Origin: Bifidobacteriaceae bacterium
GTDB lineage: Bacteria > Actinomycetota > Actinomycetes > Actinomycetales > WQXJ01
DNA length: 12,921 bases
Assembly (NCBI GenBank): GCA_031266115.1
Contig: JAISBQ010000257.1
Coordinates: 1 to 12,921, forward strand
Direction: 5' to 3'
Shown: piece by piece, positions 7,992 through 12,921 of the stretch
Numbering within the stretch: position 1 is the stretch's first letter
Layout of the letters: each line of letters begins with the position of its first letter
Notes under the pieces: generated by a model
Seen by the model: only the letters and a program-made list of their open reading frames with translations
Database searches by the model: none
What the model was told of the DNA's origin: nothing
Position numbers and translations under genes: made by a program

Positions 7992-8044
7992 TTTCCGGAA
8001 ATCTGTCCCAAAAGTTGGTGGCACCCCACAGCCTGCGGTAGGTT
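7992..8044 (+). promoter_or_regulatory. Putative promoter and operators of the 77-aa gene
   Basis: The 133-bp gap after int holds a perfect 10-bp palindrome TTTCCGGAAA (7992-8001), a candidate operator. It also holds TTGGTG (8015-8020) and TAGGTT (8039-8044) with an 18-bp spacer, a plausible promoter. A second short inverted repeat, GGTGGCACC (8017-8025), overlaps the -35 box. The regulator encoded just downstream at 8403 is an obvious candidate to bind here. Assigned from pattern only. Confidence 0.4.
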
Positions 8045-8094
8045 TATTACATCAGGGAGGCCAGAGGGGCCGACCTAGACAGGAAGGAAAGACC

Positions 8095-8328
8095 ATGACC
8101 CGCATCGATCTCACCAAGGCCCAGCTCCGGAGCCTCGGCCACGCCGTCCATCAGTCCTACAAGGTGGCCACCTGCCAGGCTGAGGCCGTCACCGCCTACG
8201 AGGTGGACGCGATCCGCGAGGCCTCCGCTGAGGAACTGCTCGACTCGATCACCCACCTCGGGCTCCCGGCCTGGCAGATCGCCGAGCTGACGGCCTTCGT
8301 GAACGAGGACCTCCTCGCCGGCCGCTGA
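8095..8328 (+). CDS. Small acidic phage protein of unknown function
   Basis: A 77-aa protein; the open frame extends upstream, but the ATG at 8095 is chosen because AGGAAGG (8081-8087) lies 7 bp before it. I do not recognise a family. It has no signal peptide, membrane helix or catalytic motif. It looks all-helical, with several Ala/Glu-rich segments, a single Cys, and a net acidic C-terminal half (ASAEELLDSI, VNEDLLAGR). It is the first gene after integrase, with its own likely promoter, and is followed by a hairpin and an HTH regulator. Small phage proteins in that position include anti-CRISPRs, superinfection-exclusion proteins, excisionases and antirepressors. It lacks the winged-helix look of an excisionase, but none of these roles can be assigned from sequence. 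Confidence 0.8.
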   Translation: MTRIDLTKAQLRSLGHAVHQSYKVATCQAEAVTAYEVDAIREASAEELLDSITHLGLPAWQIAELTAFVNEDLLAGR

Positions 8329-8340
8329 GGACCAAGCGCC

Positions 8341-8371
8341 AAGGCCCGCACCCACGCAGGGTGCGGGCCTT
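8341..8371 (+). terminator. Perfect 13-bp hairpin, probable terminator or attenuator
   Basis: AAGGCCCGCACCC (8341-8353) pairs without mismatch with GGGTGCGGGCCTT (8359-8371) around the loop ACGCA. It starts 12 bp after the 77-aa gene's stop and ends 32 bp before the HTH start. No clear T-run follows, which is common for actinobacterial terminators, although the stem ends in TT. A second small GGCC-TTC-GGCC hairpin overlaps its 3' side. Because no separate promoter is evident for the HTH gene, it may act as a partial terminator or RNA-level control site. Confidence 0.65.
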
Positions 8372-8402
8372 CGGCCTGAAACCCGAAAGGACAAGGAATC
8401 TC

Positions 8403-8870
8403 ATGACAGGACAAGACGAGGCGATCCACGCCCCGCTGACCCGCCTCGGGCTCATGGCCCGCAGGGAGGCCCTCGGCCTCAACCAATCCCAGCTCGGCCG
8501 GCTCCTCGGGGTCTCCCAGGTCACGATCTCCACGTGGGAGCACGGGAGACGCCGAGGTCGCGGTGCGATCCCTCCCGCTATCGGCGGGCAACTGCTGGAA
8601 CTGGAGGCGATCTCCGACCAGCTGACTGCCCTCGCTGTCGAAGCGGTCATGGCCGCGGACGACGGCGCTGAGGATCTTACGCTCAGGTCTTTCCTTACAG
8701 ACGAGGATCTGTGGGACGCGCACCCGGAGTTGGAGCCAGTCCCCGCGGCTGTGCACCGGGTAGCGATGGCAGCCGCGGCGCGGCGCCTCGACCGCGAGCA
8801 CGGGATCGCGGCCTCTATAACAGACTGGAGCGAGGCCACAGGGGCCCCCGTGAGGGCCGCGAGTGACTAG
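8403..8870 (+). CDS. HTH transcriptional regulator, Aca2/YdiL-like architecture
   Basis: A 155-aa protein. The ATG at 8403 is preferred (AAGGA at 8393-8397, 5 bp upstream) over an in-frame GTG at 8361 inside the hairpin. Residues about 16-62 form an XRE-type helix-turn-helix with LNQSQLGRLLGVSQVTISTWEHG, ending in the basic segment RRRGRG and then IPP. Residues about 94-138 (RSFLTDEDLWDAHPEL, then VHRVAMAAAARRL) follow the order seen in the Aca2/YdiL-like C-terminal domain: an aromatic/Leu strand, an acidic Asp-rich turn, a Pro, then an amphipathic Arg-Ala helix. This is recognised by eye only. Such proteins are dimeric DNA-binding regulators, and Aca2 represses anti-CRISPR operons. It lies downstream of a small gene, as aca genes do. 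An ordinary phage regulator is the alternative. Its TAG overlaps the opposing 53-aa gene's stop. Confidence 0.88.
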   Translation: MTGQDEAIHAPLTRLGLMARREALGLNQSQLGRLLGVSQVTISTWEHGRRRGRGAIPPAIGGQLLELEAISDQLTALAVEAVMAADDGAEDLTLRSFLTDEDLWDAHPELEPVPAAVHRVAMAAAARRLDREHGIAASITDWSEATGAPVRAASD

Positions 8871-9028
8871 CAGTGCCAGACCTCTACGATCCCCTCCAGG
8901 AGGCCCGTGGTGTCGAGGGGGAGGGGCTCCCGGAGGGTGAACACCTGGCCTGGATAGGCGCGGAGGCGGCGCCCTGGCGACACTAGGTAGGACACGGGCC
9001 TGGTTCCGAAATTCTTGTAGGTGATCAC
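8867..9028 (-). CDS. 53-aa phage protein, paralogue of the 145-aa protein's N-terminal domain
   Basis: A short minus-strand gene with GTG start and a good GAAAGGG ribosome site (9042-9036, 7-bp spacing). Its stop shares the tetranucleotide CTAG with the stop of the converging HTH gene. The protein aligns without gaps to residues 1-37 of the 145-aa protein encoded at 11804-12241: both have Met1, TY(3-4), Asn6, Ser13, PG(18-19), Arg23, GQ(27-28), RE(33-34) and LP(36-37), 14 identities in 37, then a similar L(L/D)(E)G-L/V-E end. It has no signal peptide or membrane helix and is probably a small beta-domain. As the last gene of the late operon after the tail fibre it is likely a virion or fibre-associated accessory protein. 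The function is unknown. Confidence 0.82.
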   Translation of the reverse strand: MITYKNFGTRPVSYLVSPGRRLRAYPGQVFTLREPLPLDTTGLLEGIVEVWHC

Positions 9029-9073
9029 AATATTGCCCTTTCGTAAGACCTTCTACTGATCCTAGCAGCAAAT

Positions 9074-10222
9074 TCACTGGGGTGGTGCTATCTGGCGGGT
9101 TGAGATCATGAGCACCGAGGTGCCCTCGGACATCATGTCGAATTCCCATATCTCGCCGCCTTGGGTGTCCCACAATGTGCCGTGGGCGGCGATGAGATCA
9201 GATTCGAGTGAGTTGCCGATGACGTACGGGGTGGAGTCCACCCAGGCGCTCTCGTTCGCGACCACAGTCCCAGCTTGGCTGGTTTCAATCTGGGCTCGCC
9301 AGCGTGTATCCAGGCCGCCAGTCGAGGATACTTGTAGGTTGATAGAGGTTTGTGTCTCATAGACCGCGGACACGGTCCAGGGCCCGCACTCACAGTCGAG
9401 TTGCGTCTGGTAAGGGTTGACGTCACCGTAGGCCCGGTAGGCGGGCAGGATCGCACTCGCGTCGGCCTTCAACGCGAGGGCCGTTGTCACGGTCGCGGAG
9501 TCGGCCTTCTTTGCGATCCCCGCGGTGACCGTCTCGGTATCCCCGGAGGTCTGTAGGATGTCGTCGCCGGTAGTGCCGTGAGGGTTCCCGGACGTGACCT
9601 GTGAGTGGTCGTAGGCAGCCTTCCCGCGGTCGCCCCGATATGCGGTGGTTGACGTTTCCCCGAGGGCAAGCCCACCCGAAGCGGAGCCCATGTTCACATA
9701 CTCCGTGCCCCCCCACCGATAGATATCCCCGGTGTCTTCGGCGAGATAGATCTTCGCGGGATCCCCGGTAGCTGGAAAATCGTCCGCGGTGTCGTATTCG
9801 AGTATCTCGTCCACATAGGACGGGAGCTGAGATGACGGCACGAGACCGTCGCTGTCTAGTGAGGCGACACCGTTGGGGGCGCCGACCGTGGATGCGAGGA
9901 CACGCCATCCGAGCGCGGTCTCAATGTTCACAAAATAGCCGCCAGCGCCATCCTGGACAACTACTCCGATCCCGTTTCCCCCGGTCAGCCATTGCCAGGT
10001 TGTCCCTGTCGCGATCCAGATTCCGGGTGGACCTCCGAGCGCGACGTAAACAATCGGGCGGCTACTGAACGGGACGGTTGGGGAGATTAGGCTGCCGTCA
10101 ATAGCCGAATTTAGGACCCATCCGACGCCAGCCTGTCGTGTGGCAACAACGGGCACGGCTTCGTTTCCGGGCAGAGGTGGTGTTGCCCCGCCTCCACTCC
10201 CGCCAGCTGGTGTATATCCCAT
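9074..10222 (-). CDS. Phage tail fibre / receptor-binding region protein
   Basis: A 382-aa protein, ATG behind GAAAGG (10236-10231, 8-bp spacing). The N-terminus is Gly-rich and flexible (residues 5-20), followed by a beta-rich head. The middle has segments common in siphophage tail fibres: SLDSDGLVPSSQLPSYVD (121-138), IYLAEDTGDIYRW (158-170), LGETSTTAYRGDRG (187-200) and the collar motif GNPHG (212-216) after YDHSQVTS. Residues 225-256 look like a short helical or coiled stretch, and the C-terminal ~120 residues, rich in Ser, Thr and aromatic residues, would be the distal binding domain. It is probably trimeric, but this cannot be seen directly. It follows the LRR gene by 15 bp in the late operon. 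Host-range determinant is the likely role; the receptor is unknown. Confidence 0.88.
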   Translation of the reverse strand: MGYTPAGGSGGGATPPLPGNEAVPVVATRQAGVGWVLNSAIDGSLISPTVPFSSRPIVYVALGGPPGIWIATGTTWQWLTGGNGIGVVVQDGAGGYFVNIETALGWRVLASTVGAPNGVASLDSDGLVPSSQLPSYVDEILEYDTADDFPATGDPAKIYLAEDTGDIYRWGGTEYVNMGSASGGLALGETSTTAYRGDRGKAAYDHSQVTSGNPHGTTGDDILQTSGDTETVTAGIAKKADSATVTTALALKADASAILPAYRAYGDVNPYQTQLDCECGPWTVSAVYETQTSINLQVSSTGGLDTRWRAQIETSQAGTVVANESAWVDSTPYVIGNSLESDLIAAHGTLWDTQGGEIWEFDMMSEGTSVLMISTRQIAPPQ

Positions 10223-10237
10223 GTGTGATTCCTTTCG

Positions 10238-11785
10238 TTACGCAGTGATAATGGTCCAGCCCTTAGCGGTTGCGATAGCAATATCGTCGGGGGTCAGATA
10301 GGGCAGGCCTGGAGTGGATCGAACATCTATCGAATCAGGCACTTCGCCCACGAGAGTGGGCAAACTCTCGAATAGGGTCACGAGTTGGTCCCGGAGCATC
10401 GCCGTGCCAGTGACTGAGAGATTGCATCCTGACCATCCGGTCACGCTCGGATCGAGGAGCAGTTGTTTGAGTGGGGTACAGTTCGCGAGCATACCGGTAG
10501 CGTTCGTGGCGGCCGCCATTGTGATGGGGCCGATCTGCTGGATGCGGGATTCCTGGAACATCTGTGTAAAGTTCGTGGCCAGTGGTGCGTTGATCTTCCC
10601 GATGGTGGGGATCACTACGTCTGAGAACATTCCGAGTAGGTTCTGTGCGGCAGGTAAGTCCAGGTCCGGGACCTCAGGAAGGCTGTAACATCCGGAAAAC
10701 ATCTGGGATGCGTTGACACACGAGGACAAGTCGATGGCAGGAAAGTGCGCCATCGAGTAACAGGAAGTGAACATGATTTGCATGTTCACCGCGTTAGGGG
10801 TGGTCAATGCCCCGACATCCTGGAGGGTGAGGCATCCGGAAAACATTTCAGACGTAGTGGTTGCTAATGTCAGATCGTAGGGAGGGGTCCGTTTGAGCGC
10901 GACACAGGACGTGAACATGCGTGTTACTGTTGTGGCCGACGACAGGTCATACTCCGGGCCGCTTGTTATGGATCGGCATCCCGCAAACATGTTGGAGAAG
11001 TCCGTGCCACTGTGAGTATCGAGCCGAGGGGCGTGGAACAGCTTGGTACAGTCGGAGAAACATGCCGAGAACAGTGTGACGTTCCCTGTCTCTATGTCCG
11101 GGATGCCCGTCAGCTCAAAGCAGCGAGAGAACGCCAAGTCGAACCGTGTTGAATGTGACGCGTCGAACCATGGGACAGCTTCCAGTAGTCGGCAACCACT
11201 GAACAGCGCGTCGTGACGGGTCGCATTCGGAGCATCCAACCGTCGGACAACCTTGAGGGCTTTGTTCCCGGCGAAACAGTTGGAGAGCGAGGTCACGCCA
11301 GGCATATCCAAGATAGTCGCAAAGAGCACAGACGACGGGCAGGAAAACTGGGATGCTGCTGGTAGCCTGGATTTCATCTCGACGACATCGAGCGCTGTTA
11401 TCCCGGACCAAGCGAACGCGGAGCGATAGAAAGAGCGGATAGTGTCGCCCGTGATGACGAGCCGAGTGTACTGGAAACCATCCGCGCACACCGGGACCGG
11501 CATGGGTGGGGTGATCATCGTATTGATCGACGATACCGGGCCAGCAACCTGCACACCCTCGACCGTGGCGACAATGTTGACGCCAGTGACAGCAACCGCC
11601 GCGAACGCCGACTTGCCTGGCCGATGACGGACCAGCATCTCTACCGTGTGGTCAGGCATGTCCTCGTCGGCTATCATCGTCGGCCAGTCTGCCGGGCGTT
11701 CACGGGCATAGATCACATCAGGGTCGGGGGCGACACGGGGACGGCCCTGTGTGTATCCGCGAACGTTTGACGAATATGCGGTCAT
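10238..11785 (-). CDS. BspA-like leucine-rich-repeat phage surface protein
   Basis: A 515-aa protein, ATG with GGAGG (11800-11796) 10 bp upstream. Residues 1 to about 100 form an N-terminal domain whose RPADW segment (30-34) resembles the entry segment I recall in phage LRR proteins. Residues about 170-441 are twelve BspA/DUF285-type repeats, each close to x-M-F-x-x-C-x-x-L-x-x-x-P-x-x-D-L-x-x-A-T-x-x-S. Repeat phenylalanines fall at 171, 195, 219, 243, 267, 291, 315, 339, 363 and 387, exactly 24 apart, then 410, with Leu433 in the twelfth. The Cys in the motif is kept in most copies (198, 222, 246, 270, 294, 318, 342, 366). The C-terminus (DDIAIATAKGWTII) is the usual cap. There is no signal peptide, sortase motif or lipobox, so it is more likely a virion component or adhesin than an exported host protein. 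It sits between the 145-aa and tail-fibre genes. Confidence 0.88.
   Translation of the reverse strand: MTAYSSNVRGYTQGRPRVAPDPDVIYARERPADWPTMIADEDMPDHTVEMLVRHRPGKSAFAAVAVTGVNIVATVEGVQVAGPVSSINTMITPPMPVPVCADGFQYTRLVITGDTIRSFYRSAFAWSGITALDVVEMKSRLPAASQFSCPSSVLFATILDMPGVTSLSNCFAGNKALKVVRRLDAPNATRHDALFSGCRLLEAVPWFDASHSTRFDLAFSRCFELTGIPDIETGNVTLFSACFSDCTKLFHAPRLDTHSGTDFSNMFAGCRSITSGPEYDLSSATTVTRMFTSCVALKRTPPYDLTLATTTSEMFSGCLTLQDVGALTTPNAVNMQIMFTSCYSMAHFPAIDLSSCVNASQMFSGCYSLPEVPDLDLPAAQNLLGMFSDVVIPTIGKINAPLATNFTQMFQESRIQQIGPITMAAATNATGMLANCTPLKQLLLDPSVTGWSGCNLSVTGTAMLRDQLVTLFESLPTLVGEVPDSIDVRSTPGLPYLTPDDIAIATAKGWTIITA
10463..11278 (-). repeat. 72-bp period LRR-coding repeats, 12 degenerate units
   Basis: The stretch encoding residues about 170-441 of the LRR protein repeats every 72 bp, except two 69-bp steps near its C-terminal end. 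The DNA units are diverged, so this is a protein-level repeat rather than a recent tandem array, but short similar blocks (for example the reverse-strand codons for MFSGC and MFTSC) recur and could support unequal recombination and copy-number change. Confidence 0.85.
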
Positions 11786-11803
11786 TTCAGATAGGCCTCC
11801 GGT

Positions 11804-12241
11804 TCAGTCGGTGGGTGTGTGTTCGCGGACAATAGCAACCATGACGTTTCCGTCCAGGGCTGTGACGCGTCCACTGATGTTGCCCCACAGGGTGGTGAAC
11901 GTGAACGCAGCACCGGCCCCAATATAGATCGGATTGTCGGTGCTCGCGAACGATATGACGGCATCGGCGACCCCAATGTTGAGGATCGAGACCGATAGGG
12001 GCCCTTTCGCGAACGGGACAGTCAGCGTGTCCCCAGTGGCCAGCTCGGTGGAAACAACAAGGTCGCTATCGACGGGTGGCGCATCGTCAACCAATTCGAG
12101 ACCGTCAAGCTCAGGAATGTCCTGCCCGGTTGGCAAATATTCTCGGATGGCACGGGTTTGCCCGGCCGCGAACCGTTGCACAGTACCCGGTTCGGTCTCG
12201 AACGAAATCCCATGATTGGTCGTGTTCGTGTATGTTGGCAT
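11804..12241 (-). CDS. 145-aa beta-rich late phage protein
   Basis: The ATG at 12241 is chosen over the longer open frame because GAAAGGAG (12256-12249) lies 7 bp upstream; that site also overlaps the TGA of the preceding gene. The first ~50 residues (start MPTYTNTT) are the domain shared with the 53-aa protein encoded at 8867-9028. The remaining ~90 residues alternate hydrophobic and polar residues with many Val, Ile, Thr, Gly and Asp (DTLTVPF, SVSILNIG, AAFTFTTLWG, GNVMVAIV), as in a beta-sandwich. There is no signal peptide, membrane helix or catalytic motif. It lies directly after the lysis genes and before the LRR gene, so a small virion or fibre-associated protein is the best inference. 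I do not recognise a named family. Confidence 0.82.
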   Translation of the reverse strand: MPTYTNTTNHGISFETEPGTVQRFAAGQTRAIREYLPTGQDIPELDGLELVDDAPPVDSDLVVSTELATGDTLTVPFAKGPLSVSILNIGVADAVISFASTDNPIYIGAGAAFTFTTLWGNISGRVTALDGNVMVAIVREHTPTD

Positions 12242-12254
12242 GAGTGTTCTCCTT

Positions 12255-12500
12255 TCAGGGGAGGATGACGACACCGAGGACGGCGGCGATAACAGTAGAT
12301 ACGACAACCCCCGTGACAGCGATGATGACCTTTTCTATCCTGCCCACACGTGACTCGGTCCCGTCATACAGGACACGGAGGGATGCGATATCCTCCTTGA
12401 GTGCGCCAATCTGGGCGCTCACATTCTTCATGTCGGCGCGAACCTCCCGGATATCATCGAGTAGCGAGTGCAGGGAGTCGCGAATCTCATCGGTGGGCAT
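12255..12500 (-). CDS. XhlA-like coiled-coil membrane protein (lysis-associated)
   Basis: An 81-aa protein. Residues about 3-57 form an amphipathic coiled coil rich in Asp, Glu, Lys and Leu (IRDSLHSLLDDIREVRADMK, then IGALKEDIASL). Residues about 58-81 form a C-terminal membrane helix (VIIAVTGVVVSTVIAAVLGVVIL). This is the layout of XhlA and similar holin-associated proteins next to phage lysis genes. Its ATG overlaps the TGA of the holin gene by one base (TGATG), so translation is probably coupled. A GGAG site (12514-12511) sits 10 bp upstream. It could be the holin itself, with the 81-aa upstream protein as accessory, or an antiholin; the sequence does not decide. Confidence 0.8.
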   Translation of the reverse strand: MPTDEIRDSLHSLLDDIREVRADMKNVSAQIGALKEDIASLRVLYDGTESRVGRIEKVIIAVTGVVVSTVIAAVLGVVILP

Positions 12501-12745
12501 CAGGCCACCACTCCAGGATCGCTAGCCATACCCTCCACGGCGTCGCCAGTGACAGGCTCGACAGTGTATTGGGTTGGGCTCGAATAGCGGGTGGCCACAA
12601 TGGTCTCCCAAATCCAAATTCCAGCGCCCACAACCGCGAGCACCACTTGTGCTACGCCCGTGGTACACAGCCCGGCGGTGACGAGCGCCCCACAGATTGT
12701 GGATGCTAGTGGATAGAATCGGTGACGTAGGTCTTGTGATTTCAT
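12500..12745 (-). CDS. Putative phage holin
   Basis: An 81-aa protein. The ATG at 12745 is preferred over the longer open frame because GGAGAGG (12758-12752) lies 6 bp before it. It has a short basic N-terminus (MKSQDLRHR), then two hydrophobic segments at about residues 10-30 (YPLASTICGALVTAGLCTTG) and 31-51 (VAQVVLAVVGAGIWIWETIVA), then a soluble acidic tail. Size, two membrane segments and position between an endolysin end and an XhlA-like gene fit a small actinophage holin, which would permeabilise the membrane for the endolysin. The ATG lies inside the ATGA junction with the upstream gene, implying coupled translation. Two Cys residues lie in the first segment. No homologue was named by eye, so holin is a context-supported assignment. 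Confidence 0.75.
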   Translation of the reverse strand: MKSQDLRHRFYPLASTICGALVTAGLCTTGVAQVVLAVVGAGIWIWETIVATRYSSPTQYTVEPVTGDAVEGMASDPGVVA

Positions 12746-12921
12746 GCTGTTCCTCTCCGTAAATGTTTCTTGTTGATCCAGTTCCCGGTTGCGGTCTCCA
12801 CCCATGCGCCATATCGGGCGACAATGATCCCGCGCCAACTACTGGTCTTCCAGCCTTTCACCCCATACCCGACATGAGGGCCGGCTCGGTACGGGAATTC
12901 TTTCGACACCGCCGACCAAAC
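12742..12921 (-). CDS. Probable endolysin, C-terminal 59 residues (5' end outside window)
   Basis: The frame is open from the right edge to TGA at 12744-12742, overlapping the holin ATG (ATGA). The visible residues include YRAGPHVGYGVKGW, then SSWRGIIVARYGAWVETA and NWINKKHL, with spaced aromatic residues, short strands and glycine turns like a bacterial SH3-type cell-wall-binding domain. That is a common C-terminus of phage peptidoglycan hydrolases, and it is followed directly by a holin-like gene. The enzymatic domain is not visible, so amidase, muramidase or endopeptidase activity cannot be told. If not an endolysin it may be another cell-wall-binding virion protein. The reading frame is supported by the ATGA overlap rather than by its length. 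Confidence 0.75.
   Translation of the reverse strand, partial: VWSAVSKEFPYRAGPHVGYGVKGWKTSSWRGIIVARYGAWVETATGNWINKKHLRRGTA

Larger units (their letters stand above)
6604..12921. mobile_element. Prophage, left end (continues past the window)
   Basis: Everything after tRNA-Ala is phage-like: a tyrosine integrase, a small unknown gene, an HTH regulator, then a minus-strand late operon with lysis, LRR and tail-fibre genes. The integrase adjoins the tRNA and points away from it. No transposase or conjugation gene is seen, so a temperate Caudoviricetes-type phage is the best reading. Replication, packaging, capsid, tail-tube and tape-measure genes are not in the window and would have to lie to the right. 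Whether the element is intact cannot be judged here. Confidence 0.9.

Noticed and set aside
7933..8094. Upstream extension of the 77-aa gene to an ATG at 7933
   Set aside because: It would overlap the int stop and cover the promoter-like region, its translation is basic and low complexity, and the ATG at 8095 has a good ribosome site.
8196..9173. 325-codon minus-strand open frame crossing the HTH gene and the 53-aa gene
   Set aside because: It overlaps the HTH gene, the fibre 3' end and the 53-aa gene, each better supported by ribosome sites and start positions; its translation is Arg/Pro-rich and domain-free.
10463..11278. Diversity-generating retroelement target in the LRR gene
   Set aside because: No reverse transcriptase, template repeat or adenine-biased variable region is visible in the window.
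12746..12838. Longer start for the holin gene at 12838
   Set aside because: It would overlap most of the visible endolysin end and add a charged stretch; the ATG at 12745 has GGAGAGG at proper spacing and the ATGA junction.
1..12921. CRISPR array or transposon
   Set aside because: No regularly spaced identical repeats with unique spacers and no transposase or terminal inverted repeats were seen on either strand.

Overview
The window is a high-GC actinobacterial (Actinomycetota) chromosome segment. It holds the gyrase operon and two tRNA genes, joined to the left end of an integrated prophage that runs off the right edge. The evidence for Actinomycetota is the order gyrB-gyrA-DUF3566 membrane protein-tRNA-Ile-tRNA-Ala with a DLW-39-type micropeptide, together with GC-rich codon use and GTG starts. 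The gyrase sequences look compatible with Propionibacteriales, but that placement is only a guess.

Bases 1-6186 (+): the 3' part of gyrB, complete gyrA and a DUF3566 two-pass membrane protein with a very long disordered N-terminal arm, closely spaced like one operon. Bases 6187-6603 (+): a probable tRNA promoter, tRNA-Ile(GAT), a 41-codon DLW-39-like gene and tRNA-Ala(TGC).

Bases 6604-12921: prophage. A tyrosine integrase (+) starts about 155 bp after tRNA-Ala, so the tRNA 3' end is the likely attL. It is followed by a regulatory region, a 77-codon gene of unknown function, a 13-bp perfect hairpin, and a helix-turn-helix regulator whose C-terminal half resembles Aca2/YdiL-like proteins. This is a plausible anti-CRISPR/regulator pair, but nothing in the sequence proves it. 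From here all genes are on the minus strand. In transcription order they are: the C-terminus of a probable endolysin (5' end outside the window), a putative holin, an XhlA-like coiled-coil membrane protein, a 145-aa beta-rich protein, a 515-aa BspA-like leucine-rich-repeat protein, a 382-aa tail-fibre protein and a 53-aa protein. Each of these genes starts at or just after the end of the previous one and most have GAAAGG or GGAGG ribosome sites, as in one late operon. It runs toward the integrase and meets the HTH gene at a shared CTAG stop.

The least expected observations are these. The 53-aa protein is a gapless paralogue of the N-terminal domain of the 145-aa protein, and the two bracket the LRR and fibre genes. 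The LRR protein has twelve repeats with a near-perfect 24-residue period and a conserved cysteine. The lysis genes come before, not after, these surface or receptor genes. The window shows no capsid, packaging, replication or excision genes; these would lie to the right if the prophage is intact.
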